Below are positions 8,183-15,002 of a stretch of DNA of 15,002 bases, one piece after another. A program made the position numbers and the translations under genes. The notes under the pieces are model-generated. The model had not been told where the DNA came from, did no database searches, and saw nothing but the letters and a program-made list of their open reading frames with translations. The stretch is from assembly GCA_034696485.1 (NCBI GenBank), contig JAQIWT010000803.1, positions 1-15,002 of the forward strand. Direction: 5' to 3'. Source of the DNA: Isohypsibius dastychi. Lineage: Eukaryota; Tardigrada; Eutardigrada; Parachela; Isohypsibiidae. Position 1 is the stretch's first letter. Each line of letters opens with the position of its first letter.

Positions 8183-9547
8183 TACAGAGTAGTCAGTTTT
8201 TCCAAGTATGGCATGAAACTAGCGATTATCAGCCCACATAGCTGTGGTCTGGCCACCATGCACTCCGCTTCGCTCCGCTTCATGTGGATAAATCTGCGCA
8301 CTTGCACCCTCAACGAAATTCGAGTGAAGACGGCTTTACCGTAAATGATAACATAACTGCGCTGTTCAGTTGATTAACATTAACGCCAGTTAGAACAAAA
8401 GATATCATGAAAAGTTACGACGAGTACCATTCCGAAAACAGTTGTTAGATTGCAAACCTTTCCCAAACTGATCAGAAAACCAACTATGCTCAGCTCAACA
8501 CTGTAATGCCAATTGAAATTGAAGTTACGAAAGTCCATGAAGAGGATCATGGCTGAACAATCGAAAAATGGCTACGTTACCAGAACTCTTATCCAAACTT
8601 ATTTTGTTCCCTTTACATCTGGCTGTTTGGAAGTCATTGCTGATTCTATCAGGGTTAGGCTGCAAGATTATGCGTGTGGATTTTCGTATGAATTTTAGAA
8701 AAATAGTTCATTCATTAAGATTCAATGGTATCGGAAATCGCCGTTGACATTCATTGCAGTGTTTTCTGACGTTAATCATTTTTTCAAAAACTTAGAAGAA
8801 CTAAAATGTTTGAATTTGACCAGTTTAAAAAAATTTAACTCATATTCTCCGTAGATGCAATGAAAATGTTATCATGCTTCAGATGAGTGGAAAATAACAT
8901 GTCTTTTGCCTTGGTGTTAAAAGGGATCTTCATACTACAGACAATAGTAAATAGGGATTGTCGCAAAAAATTTGAACTTACGGCGTGATGTATCAATAAT
9001 ACATCTATGGTGATGCATGTGTATTATGGGAAGATATGATAATAAAGAACTGACCGCCCGCGGTACCCGCTCTATCAACAGAATATTGTGTCCTTGATGT
9101 TCGTAAAATTAGTATGACCAATATTCACGTCCAGAAACGGGAGAACCATGAAATGTTAAAATTGAGTCGTGGCTACTCGCGGCCCGAAGGGCGCGTTTGG
9201 CTTGTATTTCTTATGGCAGTTTGTCATGGATCACGGTTTACTCCATTTCCCGCCCATATAAATCGGTTTGAGAATCACATACTCTGTCTATTCAAGATGC
9301 TACCGGTGGAAAGGTAAGCCATCGCAGTCAACTATAAAGCACATTAGAATTTCGGGGCTCGGATGCCAAAAACAAATTTGACTTTTGCTTTCACGCAAAG
9401 CAAAAAATCGGCAACACCCAGAGCGATCTTGGACACGCAGCCAAAAGAGACGATGGATTTTAAATCGCAAACAAAACATTGCTGATAAGACGAGGTCGAC
9501 GAAAACTTGATATTAATTTAAAGATTTTCTAAATTTAACTGGTTGAA
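8183..9547. other. Intergenic DNA, no recognised gene
   Basis: Neither strand shows a domain I can name. A plus frame at 8513-8698 (61 codons) and another at 9114-9317 are open but featureless. CTCCGCTTCG repeats in tandem near 8265-8280. A perfect 9-bp hairpin TTTTGCTTT/AAAGCAAAA with a five-base loop lies at 9383-9405, and ATGTAT..AATACAT at about 8986-9003. Nothing else stands out. Confidence 0.5.
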
Positions 9548-9610
9548 TTTTTGTCCCCCCCCCCCCCACGGGGGGGGGGGGGGACTTTACATCGTAACGC
9601 ATATTGGCCT
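9548..9610 (+). repeat. Dispersed repeat, copy 1: C13/G14 palindrome
   Basis: TTTTTGTC is followed by C13 (9555-9567), AC, then G14 (9570-9583) and GACTTTACATCGTAACGC. The flank is shared with a second copy at 11911-11975, so the homopolymer palindrome belongs to a repeat family. Run lengths may be inexact because such tracts are hard to sequence and assemble. Confidence 0.75.
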
Positions 9611-9635
9611 CCTAAAGTATAGTTGGAAAAAGTAG

Positions 9636-9743
9636 CAAAAAGTCTCCCTGGTCTCTATCGATTTACAATGGGACGGGCCGCGCCCCGCTGCAAATCCGTA
9701 CTTTTGGTGACTCTCTCCCAAAAGTCTGTCTGGTATCTATCAA
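9636..9743 (+). repeat. Pair of direct ~25-bp repeats
   Basis: AAAAGTCTCCCTGGTCTCTA (from about 9638) and AAAAGTCTGTCTGGTATCTA (from about 9720) are related copies 82-83 bp apart, suggesting a short duplicated segment. No gene is involved. Confidence 0.6.
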
Positions 9744-9768
9744 ATGCCTCTAGCTCACGTTTAATTTC

Positions 9769-9834
9769 GCCCACTCACCCACCCACTGACTCACCCACTC
9801 GCCTACATACCCACCCATTCATTCACCCACCCAT
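9769..9834 (+). repeat. CCCA/CCCACT-rich simple sequence
   Basis: A run of CCCACTCACCCACCCACTGA-type units with ATTC interruptions. The open plus frame through it (His/Pro/Thr-rich) follows from the repeat and is not taken as a gene. Confidence 0.75.
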
Positions 9835-10074
9835 CACATTCGCCATGTTTCCTGTTTTAATTCTATTCTCGACATTCATTTCGGACATCTTTGTTGTGTT
9901 TTTCTTTCATTTTTTCTTCAGTCGGGAGTTTGTGCTATCCATCAGACCTGCTATCTTTTGCTCTATTATTTCTCATCCTCAAGAATGTTGATGTAAGTTG
10001 AGAATGTTTGTTATGATTTTTTTCTGAATTCTCAAAGTCTCGCTCATAGATCTTTCAGCATCACCACAACATTA
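9835..10074. other. Spacer without gene
   Basis: T-rich plus strand with TTTTTCTTCAG strings but no supported exon. It ends at the left terminal repeat of the next element. Confidence 0.4.
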
Positions 10075-11050
10075 GACAGCGCGAGCAAATGTAAGTTTTA
10101 GAAAAGTGCAGTGTATTTAAGGAATTCGTACGTTACGTAAACTTCAGCACGGCAAAATAATACGTCGAAGTTTTACAGCAGGCGCAGATTCGAGTTTCGT
10201 ATTTTATTTCATTTTGAGAATCGGTTATCAACATGGATTCTTACGAGGATGCCTTATTTTCCGGAATTATCGACGATTGGGATTATATTATCTTGAAGCA
10301 GTTACCGTGAAGACGAACAAATTATACTGGAAGGATACCATTTCACTTGGACTAGATGGATGAGCTGAGCTGTCTTAAGAAGTTCCGTTTCAAGAAAGAA
10401 GACAGATGGAAGTTTGTCCGAGCAGCCTTTACCGTCACGTTTCTTGCCCAAATTGCTGAGCTCCTCGGCTGTTTCTGTCCACACATTGGCCATCTGGCCA
10501 CGACCAGCTTCATGAGGTTTCTTCTGGGAAGTCACACGAATCAGTTCTCGTTCGAAGATCTCGATCTCCTCATTCTTCTTCTTTGGTTTTCTAGCTCGCA
10601 CAGATTCTGCAAATGTAATGGTGAGGACTGGTAGAAATGGCCGCAGTGGAGACTTGCCTTACCTGATGTCAATTTTCCAATCTGAAGGAGAGGAGTGGGT
10701 TGGAAAATAAGTAGCAAAAGATCACCAGGAAAGGCAACTGGGAATAGGATGGACGATCAAACATCAACATGGCTGCAAACAGTCAAAACCACAAGTCCGA
10801 AGCTTTTCGAGCAGCAAGACTGGGAAAGATGGGCAACTGTCACTGGTCCAGGCTGGCAACTGGCGTCAAAGCCGTAAATACACGCTGGACCACGTTTACG
10901 TGAGCTGTATTTCACAAAAGTGTGAGATAAGGCCGTATTCTCACACATATGAATCGTGATTTGATAAACGTGATGGAACGTTCATCGGATTCATCACGTT
11001 TTTCTTGTTTACGTTTTTCACTTCTTAAATTCACATTTGCTCGCGCTGTC
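10075..11050. mobile_element. DNA transposon-like element with terminal inverted repeats
   Basis: GACAGCGCGAGCAAATGT at 10075-10092 is matched exactly in reverse complement at 11033-11050, and similarity continues inward for about 15 bases more (AAGTTTTAGAAAAGTG against GAATTTAAGAAGTG), giving ends of roughly 33 bp. The 976-bp body carries Myb/SANT-like exons on the minus strand, a small plus open frame at 10232-10309 (MDSYEDALFSGIIDDWDY), and a right-hand hairpin AAACGTGATG/CATCACGTTT (10966-10975, 10992-11001). No transposase catalytic domain is present. A Myb/SANT protein together with a nuclease is typical of PIF/Harbinger elements, so this could be a deleted relative, but the flanks (ACATTA and CATTCT) show no 3-bp target duplication; the family is inference. 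Confidence 0.7.
10302..10681 (-). CDS. Myb/SANT-like DNA-binding domain fragment (element-borne)
   Basis: Two minus-strand exons join in phase: a 19-nt exon at 10681-10663 (acceptor CTCCTTCAG, donor GTAAGG) and an exon beginning at 10606 after TTTGCAG. They read IGKLTSESVRARKPKKKNEE and then a helical segment, with VWTETAEELSNLG followed by KKRDGKGCSDK, matching the W..IA.ELN.LG..KR....C..K pattern of Myb/SANT-like domains in regulators and Harbinger-type elements. Lysine/arginine clusters could act as nuclear signals. The frame stops at 10302; a GTAAAG donor at 10432 may end the exon earlier. The piece is short (about 100 codons) and lacks a partner transposase, so it is either a remnant or part of an unseen spliced product. 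Confidence 0.5.
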
Positions 11051-11130
11051 CATTCTCTCATCGCTCGATATGTATGATATAACGACTTGCAAATGTTACT
11101 GAACTCTTACTGATCTCACTAAATTTTCAG

Positions 11131-11895
11131 AACGGTCACCACCACATTCCATTATAAAACGGTTTTGACGAAGATTTAACGGTGCATAACTATGTATCAC
11201 GAGAAACTCTTTCGATATGATTTATTCCTCCAAGTCGACATTTTTCGAATCCACAATGTCGGAAGAAATCTGTATAATAATCAGTAATTTGTGTGATCTA
11301 ATTATTAATTTGCGTTAATTTTACGTAAGAGTCAAAACAACATTTAGACCATGAAAAATCAATTCGGATAACCATGAGAACACTACAAAAAGGTGCGTGC
11401 TGATAATACATAATTTATTATTTTAAGTTCAACCCAAAAAAAGTTAACATTTAGATTACTACTAATTATCACTCAGCGTTTTATAATCAGTGATTAGCAT
11501 TGAATTTAAAGATAGGTAACCAATACATTCCGATGTGAAACGGTTATTGACGAAAATTCGACGGTGCACAACGTTATATGACAGGGAACTCTTTTGATAT
11601 AATTTATTATTTCAAGTTGGATCTTGAATGTCGAAAAGATTCTGTGTACTAATCAGTGATTGCCATAATCTAATTAGTAATTAGTGATCAATTTTAAGAA
11701 AAGACACGTAAACATTTTGATCATGAGAAATTATTTCGGAAAACCAACACAACACTAAAAAAAAGACGCTTCTTCGGAAACAATATTTTATGTTTGGAAG
11801 TTCAGTTCAAAACGTCAAAAAAAGGGTGAACTGATTCTTGATTAGCGTTATATGATCAGTAATTAGTATAAAATTTAATTACTATCGCTTATTGC
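11131..11895 (+). repeat. Two diverged tandem copies of a ~381-bp AT-rich unit
   Basis: Copy 1 runs from about 11131 and copy 2 from about 11512; the anchor ACATTCC is at 11144 and 11525. Paired landmarks in the same order include AAACGG..TTGACGAA, ACGGTGCA, AACTCTTT.GATAT, TAATCAGT, TCTAATTA and CACTA.AAAAA. The copies differ at many positions and by small indels. Both end in AATTAGTATAAAATTTAA-like sequence. No open frame is conserved between them, so this is a non-coding tandem duplication or a fragment of a satellite. Confidence 0.85.
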
Positions 11896-11910
11896 TAATA
11901 GTATAAGTAG

Positions 11911-11978
11911 TTTTTTGTCCACCCCCCACTCCCCCCACCCTCAAGAGGGGCGGGACCTACAATCGGAACTCTTATATT
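11911..11978 (+). repeat. Dispersed repeat, copy 2: interrupted C-run and G-run
   Basis: TTTTTTGTCCACCCCCCACT then CCCCCCACCC, TCAAGAGGGGCGGGACC and AATCGGAACTCTTATATTG. The right flank lines up with that of 9548-9610 (GAC.TACATCG.AAC..ATATTG). Here the C-run is broken by A and T, so it is the more stable copy. Confidence 0.65.
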
Positions 11979-12662
11979 GATTCATGTTTTTCGTTGTTTA
12001 GAAACGTTCTTAAAAGTTATTCCCATTGGTCCATTCCCATCCATGAAATAATTTATAATTCGATAATTCATTAATATTTGGCCTGGAATACGGGTGGGCA
12101 TTGCTGATTTTCTGTTAAGAAAACCTGTTAGAAATTCACCGAAAGATTAATCCACCGAATTTTAAACTATTCCTATTTCACGCTGGGATTTTGTCATACG
12201 AACATTAAAAAAATAAGCAAATTTCAGAAGCGTCCATACGAAAAACATACAGAATTAATCAAAAAAATTCTATGGTGACAGCACAGGGAATAATTGTAAC
12301 TTCAAACCAAGAATAATAAAGAAGGAAGACAAATAAAAATGCTTGTCATATGACAAAGAAACGAAAATATGTGCCGTAGCAAGAGGTAATGGGAGATATT
12401 GAATAAAATGAACCATAATGAAACTGAATCCAGGAAAGATGGGGGGACATTATATTTGGGAGAAACTCGAGGTTCTCCCTAATATCAAAAGACCTCGAGG
12501 TTTTTTGCAGGTATATTTGAACAACTGGCAGTAATTCTGCATACAGCTCAGCTCGTACATCCAGCTGTAGTCAGCCGTGCCATTTTTCTTTCTCGCCTGC
12601 TGACGGCCTCAAATCACCATCAACGATCTTCTCGTCGGCTGACAACAACAATTCGATGTCGG
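11979..12662. other. AT-rich spacer, no recognised gene
   Basis: No exon for the receptor's transmembrane, kinase-like or cyclase parts could be found here. GGGAGAAACTCGAGGTTCTC starting at 12458 is an imperfect 22-bp palindrome centred on CTCGAG, and CCTCGAGG recurs at about 12492-12499. A minus frame at about 12560-12680 is open in part (ITDIELLLSADEK) but shows no motif. Confidence 0.5.
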
Positions 12663-14152
12663 TTATTCGATAGGTAATGATTTTTCAAATCTTGGGGCAA
12701 CAGGAGTTGAGAAACCATCGTTCAAAGACCAAAAGAAGCTCAATAACATGATATCGTAAGCAGAAGACGATCCCAGCAATCAATCAATCAAGTGGAGAAA
12801 AACCACAACAATCGTATGTCAGCGCGGCTTATTCGTCTTGTTCTTCCCAATACGGAGTAGTTGGACCTTGGTCAGAAGACTGAAGAGCAGCGAACGTTAG
12901 GAATACCTACATCATATGTCTATTAAGAACTGTAATATCGGTGCTTTGATGACAAAATTGTAAGGCATTTCTGTGAAAAACAACAAATGTGACACTTGCA
13001 TATTCTCCAGTTGTTATGTTCAGCTCGGAAGCGGTGACCTTAAATACAAATTGTCGAGTGCAGTAGAATGGTGAATGATAAATGTGAACAGATTACCAGA
13101 AATCTGCGAAGCACAACTGGAGCGATAGGGCAAAAAATCGCTGTAAAAAAGATAGAAGTCTTGACTCAGATCACAAATTCAGAGCCAGATGGAAGGGGGG
13201 GGGGGGGGTAGCTACTGTGGCATTGATTTATAATACAACAAGACTAACAATCCAGAATTTCAAACATGTTGTTCTTTTCAATATTGTTTGAAGATGTGTT
13301 CTGCTTGCCTCTACTTAGTGACTGTGCCTTGAGAAGTGCTCCTGTGAACTCAGTTTCATTTTCAAGTAGCTGAAAATTTGTCCGATGATCCTGCCATCTG
13401 TTCATTTCCTCGTAGCTCAATTCGCAAGCGTATGCCGCAAACGAATCCTTGGTCAGCATGCAGATCACAGAAATGTCCATCCATCTATGTTTAATGGTTA
13501 TCTTATGCAGCACTCGATAGTACGTGGCAATGGAAATCGGTCCGACGCGGAATGAATTTGGAAACAGCCCTCTGTTCCCAGTTGTGCCTGTCGGCGAAAA
13601 GGAAAATATCGGCAAATCCAGTTCTAAATTTTGAATATCAGTCACAATTATATCCAAACAAATTGCCATGAAACACAATGAGGACTCACGCAGTGCAAAC
13701 CGTGCCAGTTCCTCTTGTTCTCGCAGGCAAGTACCTGAAATAGGTCCTTTGTGTCGTGATTTCAATTTTATTTATCACAATTTATAACAAAAGAGCCAAA
13801 ACAACTTGCCAGTTGAAAGAATGACAGGAAAGGTCACATTCGTCCGCTCGAACAACTGCGGATCTGAGAAGATTGATCTCCCGAAAAATTCAACTACACC
13901 GTCATCTACTGGGGAACAATCGGCCGGCTCGCCGTCAAAATCAGCAACAAGAAAGATGGTTTCCCAGTTTGTGAAAACACTGGGATATCGTTTGACTATC
14001 ATGTCTCTGGACACTTGGAAAAGTGGGATCGCCCATTTCGAACCAACTGCACGGGGATTATAATTATCCATAATGACATCAATCACTCGGATTTCAACAT
14101 TCTGGACAAGTCTGATGGAGCATACGAAACATGAAAATATGAAATATTTCAT
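12663..14152 (-). CDS. Natriuretic-peptide-receptor-like ligand-binding domain, partial, probably decaying
   Basis: Minus-strand exons: 14152-13810, 13734-13690, 13623-13309, 13140-13097, 13038 to about 12950; then fragments near 12879-12832 and 12773-12666. The start MKYFIFSCFVCSIRLVQN looks like a signal peptide. Next come IRVIDVIMDN, the CSPVDDGVVEFFG turn, VILSTGTCLREQEELARFAL, LDLPIFSFSPTG and FPNSFRVGPI, the order of the type I periplasmic-binding fold (ANF_receptor) in natriuretic peptide receptors and receptor guanylate cyclases. Later exons continue with AIFCPIAPVVLRRFL, ELNITTGEYASVTF, PYWEEQDE and AYDIMLLSFFWSLNDG. Two donors are GC (13809, 13308), supported by protein continuity. 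Decay signs: TAA inside the PYWEEQDE fragment (12831-12829), a shortened link to AYDIMLL, and a stop at 12665-12663. No transmembrane, kinase-homology or cyclase exon is found at lower coordinates, so either a ligand-binding-only product or a pseudogene. Family assignment is firmer than intactness. Confidence 0.7.
13195..13208 (+). repeat. G14 homopolymer in a receptor intron
   Basis: Fourteen G on the plus strand, i.e. C14 in the minus-strand intron between exons 3 and 4 (13141-13308), about 50 bases before the TTTTTTACAG acceptor. That intron is 168 nt against 58-75 nt for its neighbours, so the tract may lie in inserted DNA. Confidence 0.8.
13735..13809 (-). other. Putative GC-AG intron 1 of the receptor
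   Basis: Exon 1 ends ACT G at 13810, followed by GCAAGT; the acceptor TTTCAG ends at 13735 and exon 2 begins GT ACT TGC. The join restores GGT and gives STGTCLRE, in line with the family. GCAAGT after G is the usual form of GC donors. The nearest GT (AAGTTG) would put exon 2 in the wrong frame. Confidence 0.65.
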
Positions 14153-14710
14153 TCTGATTGCGATGTCACAATAATGAGCCCGAGAAATTTGACGACTATA
14201 TTTTTGGCCTTGCCACATATTTTGCGAACACGTAAACGGAGTTTTGTCGATGAGTTATTGTGTCTATGCAAACATTGTGCCAGCGAGCTTGCTCGTTTGT
14301 TTTTGAATTCATGCATGTGTACAGATCTGAAACGAATGTATGACCGTTGCAGAACAGAGCGAGAACCAGCCTCTAAGTGGCAGAAGAGTGTGATGATCGG
14401 TGCAGTCCTGTTTATTTGAAACGAGCTCAAGGGTCACATTCACCACAGGTTATCGCAATTCAGGTGAAGCATCTGACGTAAGTGCATTCATTCTGCTTCA
14501 TCGCAAAAATTTCGATCATTCAAGAAGGCCCGGAGAGCGTCGAAAAGAAAATTTCGTCGTTTTTATAGATACCAGTATACCGGTAGATGATTATAGCAGA
14601 GCGACATGGTGTCCGGTTGTCCGTTGAGACGTCTCCATCGGCTGAGCTGATTAGGCGACCGAATTTCTACCTTTTCCGGTGGTTACGTTGTTTTTGCCTT
14701 CGTGAGTCAA
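14153..14710. other. Upstream region of the receptor gene
   Basis: An upstream in-frame start at 14218 exists, but it would put about 22 charged residues before the hydrophobic leader, so 14152 is preferred. On the minus strand TATAAAAA lies at 14567-14560, about 400 bp before that ATG, and could be a TATA box. Short open frames on both strands show no domain. Confidence 0.35.
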
Positions 14711-14929
14711 ATGTATTGCATTTCCAAAGTCGAAGAAAAGGAACTCGAACAGCTCAGCAAGTATTTCAGGTAAATACTGAAATTTAGTCCTAGGCCGCCT
14801 TGGTTTCGATATCCTAGTTTTCCCAATTTGTTCATTTGCCCAGGCTTTATCAAGGGGATCAGCGTGGTATGAACAACTCGGTGGCGGGTGGGAGGTGGGT
14901 GGGTGGGTACGCGAATTGGCAGGCTTAGC
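14711..14929 (+). CDS. Possible start of a small gene, two exons, unrecognised
   Basis: ATG at 14711 opens a frame reading MYCISKVEEKELEQLSKYF up to a GTAAAT donor at 14770. A pyrimidine-rich acceptor ATTTGCCCAG ends at 14842, and the phase joins to give R LYQGDQRGMNNSVAGG before a stop at 14927-14929. The charged helix followed by F.xxxxxD..G is vaguely like the first, often degenerate EF-hand of calcineurin-B/CIB-type proteins. That resemblance is weak, and the second exon runs straight into a G-rich tract, so it may end at an earlier donor. It would be transcribed divergently from the receptor. Treat as a candidate only. Confidence 0.2.
14886..14907 (+). repeat. G-quadruplex-type GGGT tract
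   Basis: GGGTGGGAGGTGGGTGGGTG and a final GG give five G-runs of three or more with loops of one to four bases, meeting the usual intramolecular quadruplex pattern on the plus strand. It lies in simple sequence, so the fold need not be functional. Confidence 0.7.
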
Positions 14930-15002
14930 GCCGCGTGGAGCCACCTGCCTCTTCGCCGATTGTGATGGTGCCCGCCTTTTCGAAGATATCAAGCCGCCCT
15001 CG

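Noticed and set aside
9623-9991. 122-codon plus open frame rich in His, Pro and Thr
   Set aside because: Generated by the CCCA-type simple sequence; no start context, domain or splice support.
10356-10634. 92-codon plus open frame
   Set aside because: Antisense of the Myb/SANT-like exons, which have the better protein match and phased introns.
13624-13689. Hydrophobic insert CFMAICLDIIVTDIQ as a receptor membrane segment
   Set aside because: It is bounded by GTGAGT and TTTAG, is 66 nt long, and removal gives RFALQLDLPIFSF, as expected for the binding fold.
13806-14063. 85-codon plus open frame
   Set aside because: Antisense of receptor exon 1.
14651-14992. 113-codon minus open frame with THPPTSHPPP
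   Set aside because: The proline-rich part is the complement of the GGGT tract, and the rest is antisense to the candidate plus-strand exon; no domain.

Overview
This window is eukaryotic nuclear DNA, most likely from a small invertebrate. The coding pieces are split by short GT-AG introns, mostly 50-90 nt. The recognisable domains are animal ones: cullin-3, an astacin metalloprotease, LDL-receptor class A repeats and a natriuretic-peptide-receptor-type ligand-binding domain. A tardigrade or related ecdysozoan would fit, but nothing here proves the phylum. There is no bacterial, phage or CRISPR content.

Layout. 1-700: a foldback-like array of 31-bp repeats with an inverted cluster. 788-1441 (+): exons of an LDL-receptor-class-A protein, one complete six-cysteine repeat and the start of a second, with the rest not found. 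1561-2420: a probable non-autonomous element with degenerate inverted ends and many internal AGTTTA/TAAACT motifs. 2740-2930: a candidate promoter (three diverged ~32-bp repeats, a perfect TGACGTCA and a TATATAT). 3125-6443 (+): a nearly complete 13-exon cullin-3 gene, the main gene of the window. 6802-7038 (-): an astacin catalytic fragment ending in a stop at the Met-turn, exactly at a perfect palindrome. 7039-10074: mostly unrecognised intergenic DNA with one long hairpin (8091-8182), a C-run/G-run palindrome and C-rich simple sequence. 10075-11050: a DNA transposon-like element with perfect 18-bp terminal inverted repeats and minus-strand exons of a Myb/SANT-like domain. 11131-11895: two diverged tandem copies of a ~381-bp AT-rich unit. 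12663-14152 (-): exons of a receptor ligand-binding domain resembling natriuretic-peptide receptors / receptor guanylate cyclases, with probable GC-AG introns and signs of decay toward its 3' end. 14153-15002: receptor upstream region, a possible small two-exon plus-strand gene start, and a G-quadruplex-like tract.

The genes do not form a pathway: this is a normal eukaryotic locus with one housekeeping-type gene surrounded by transposon remnants and partly decayed members of expanded extracellular-domain families. The points most worth a second look are the frame problem at cullin-3 intron 6 together with loss of a conserved cullin loop, the palindrome that coincides with the astacin stop, the GC-AG introns of the receptor, the 92-nt hairpin and the Myb-bearing element. 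I did not find a convincing new biological system.
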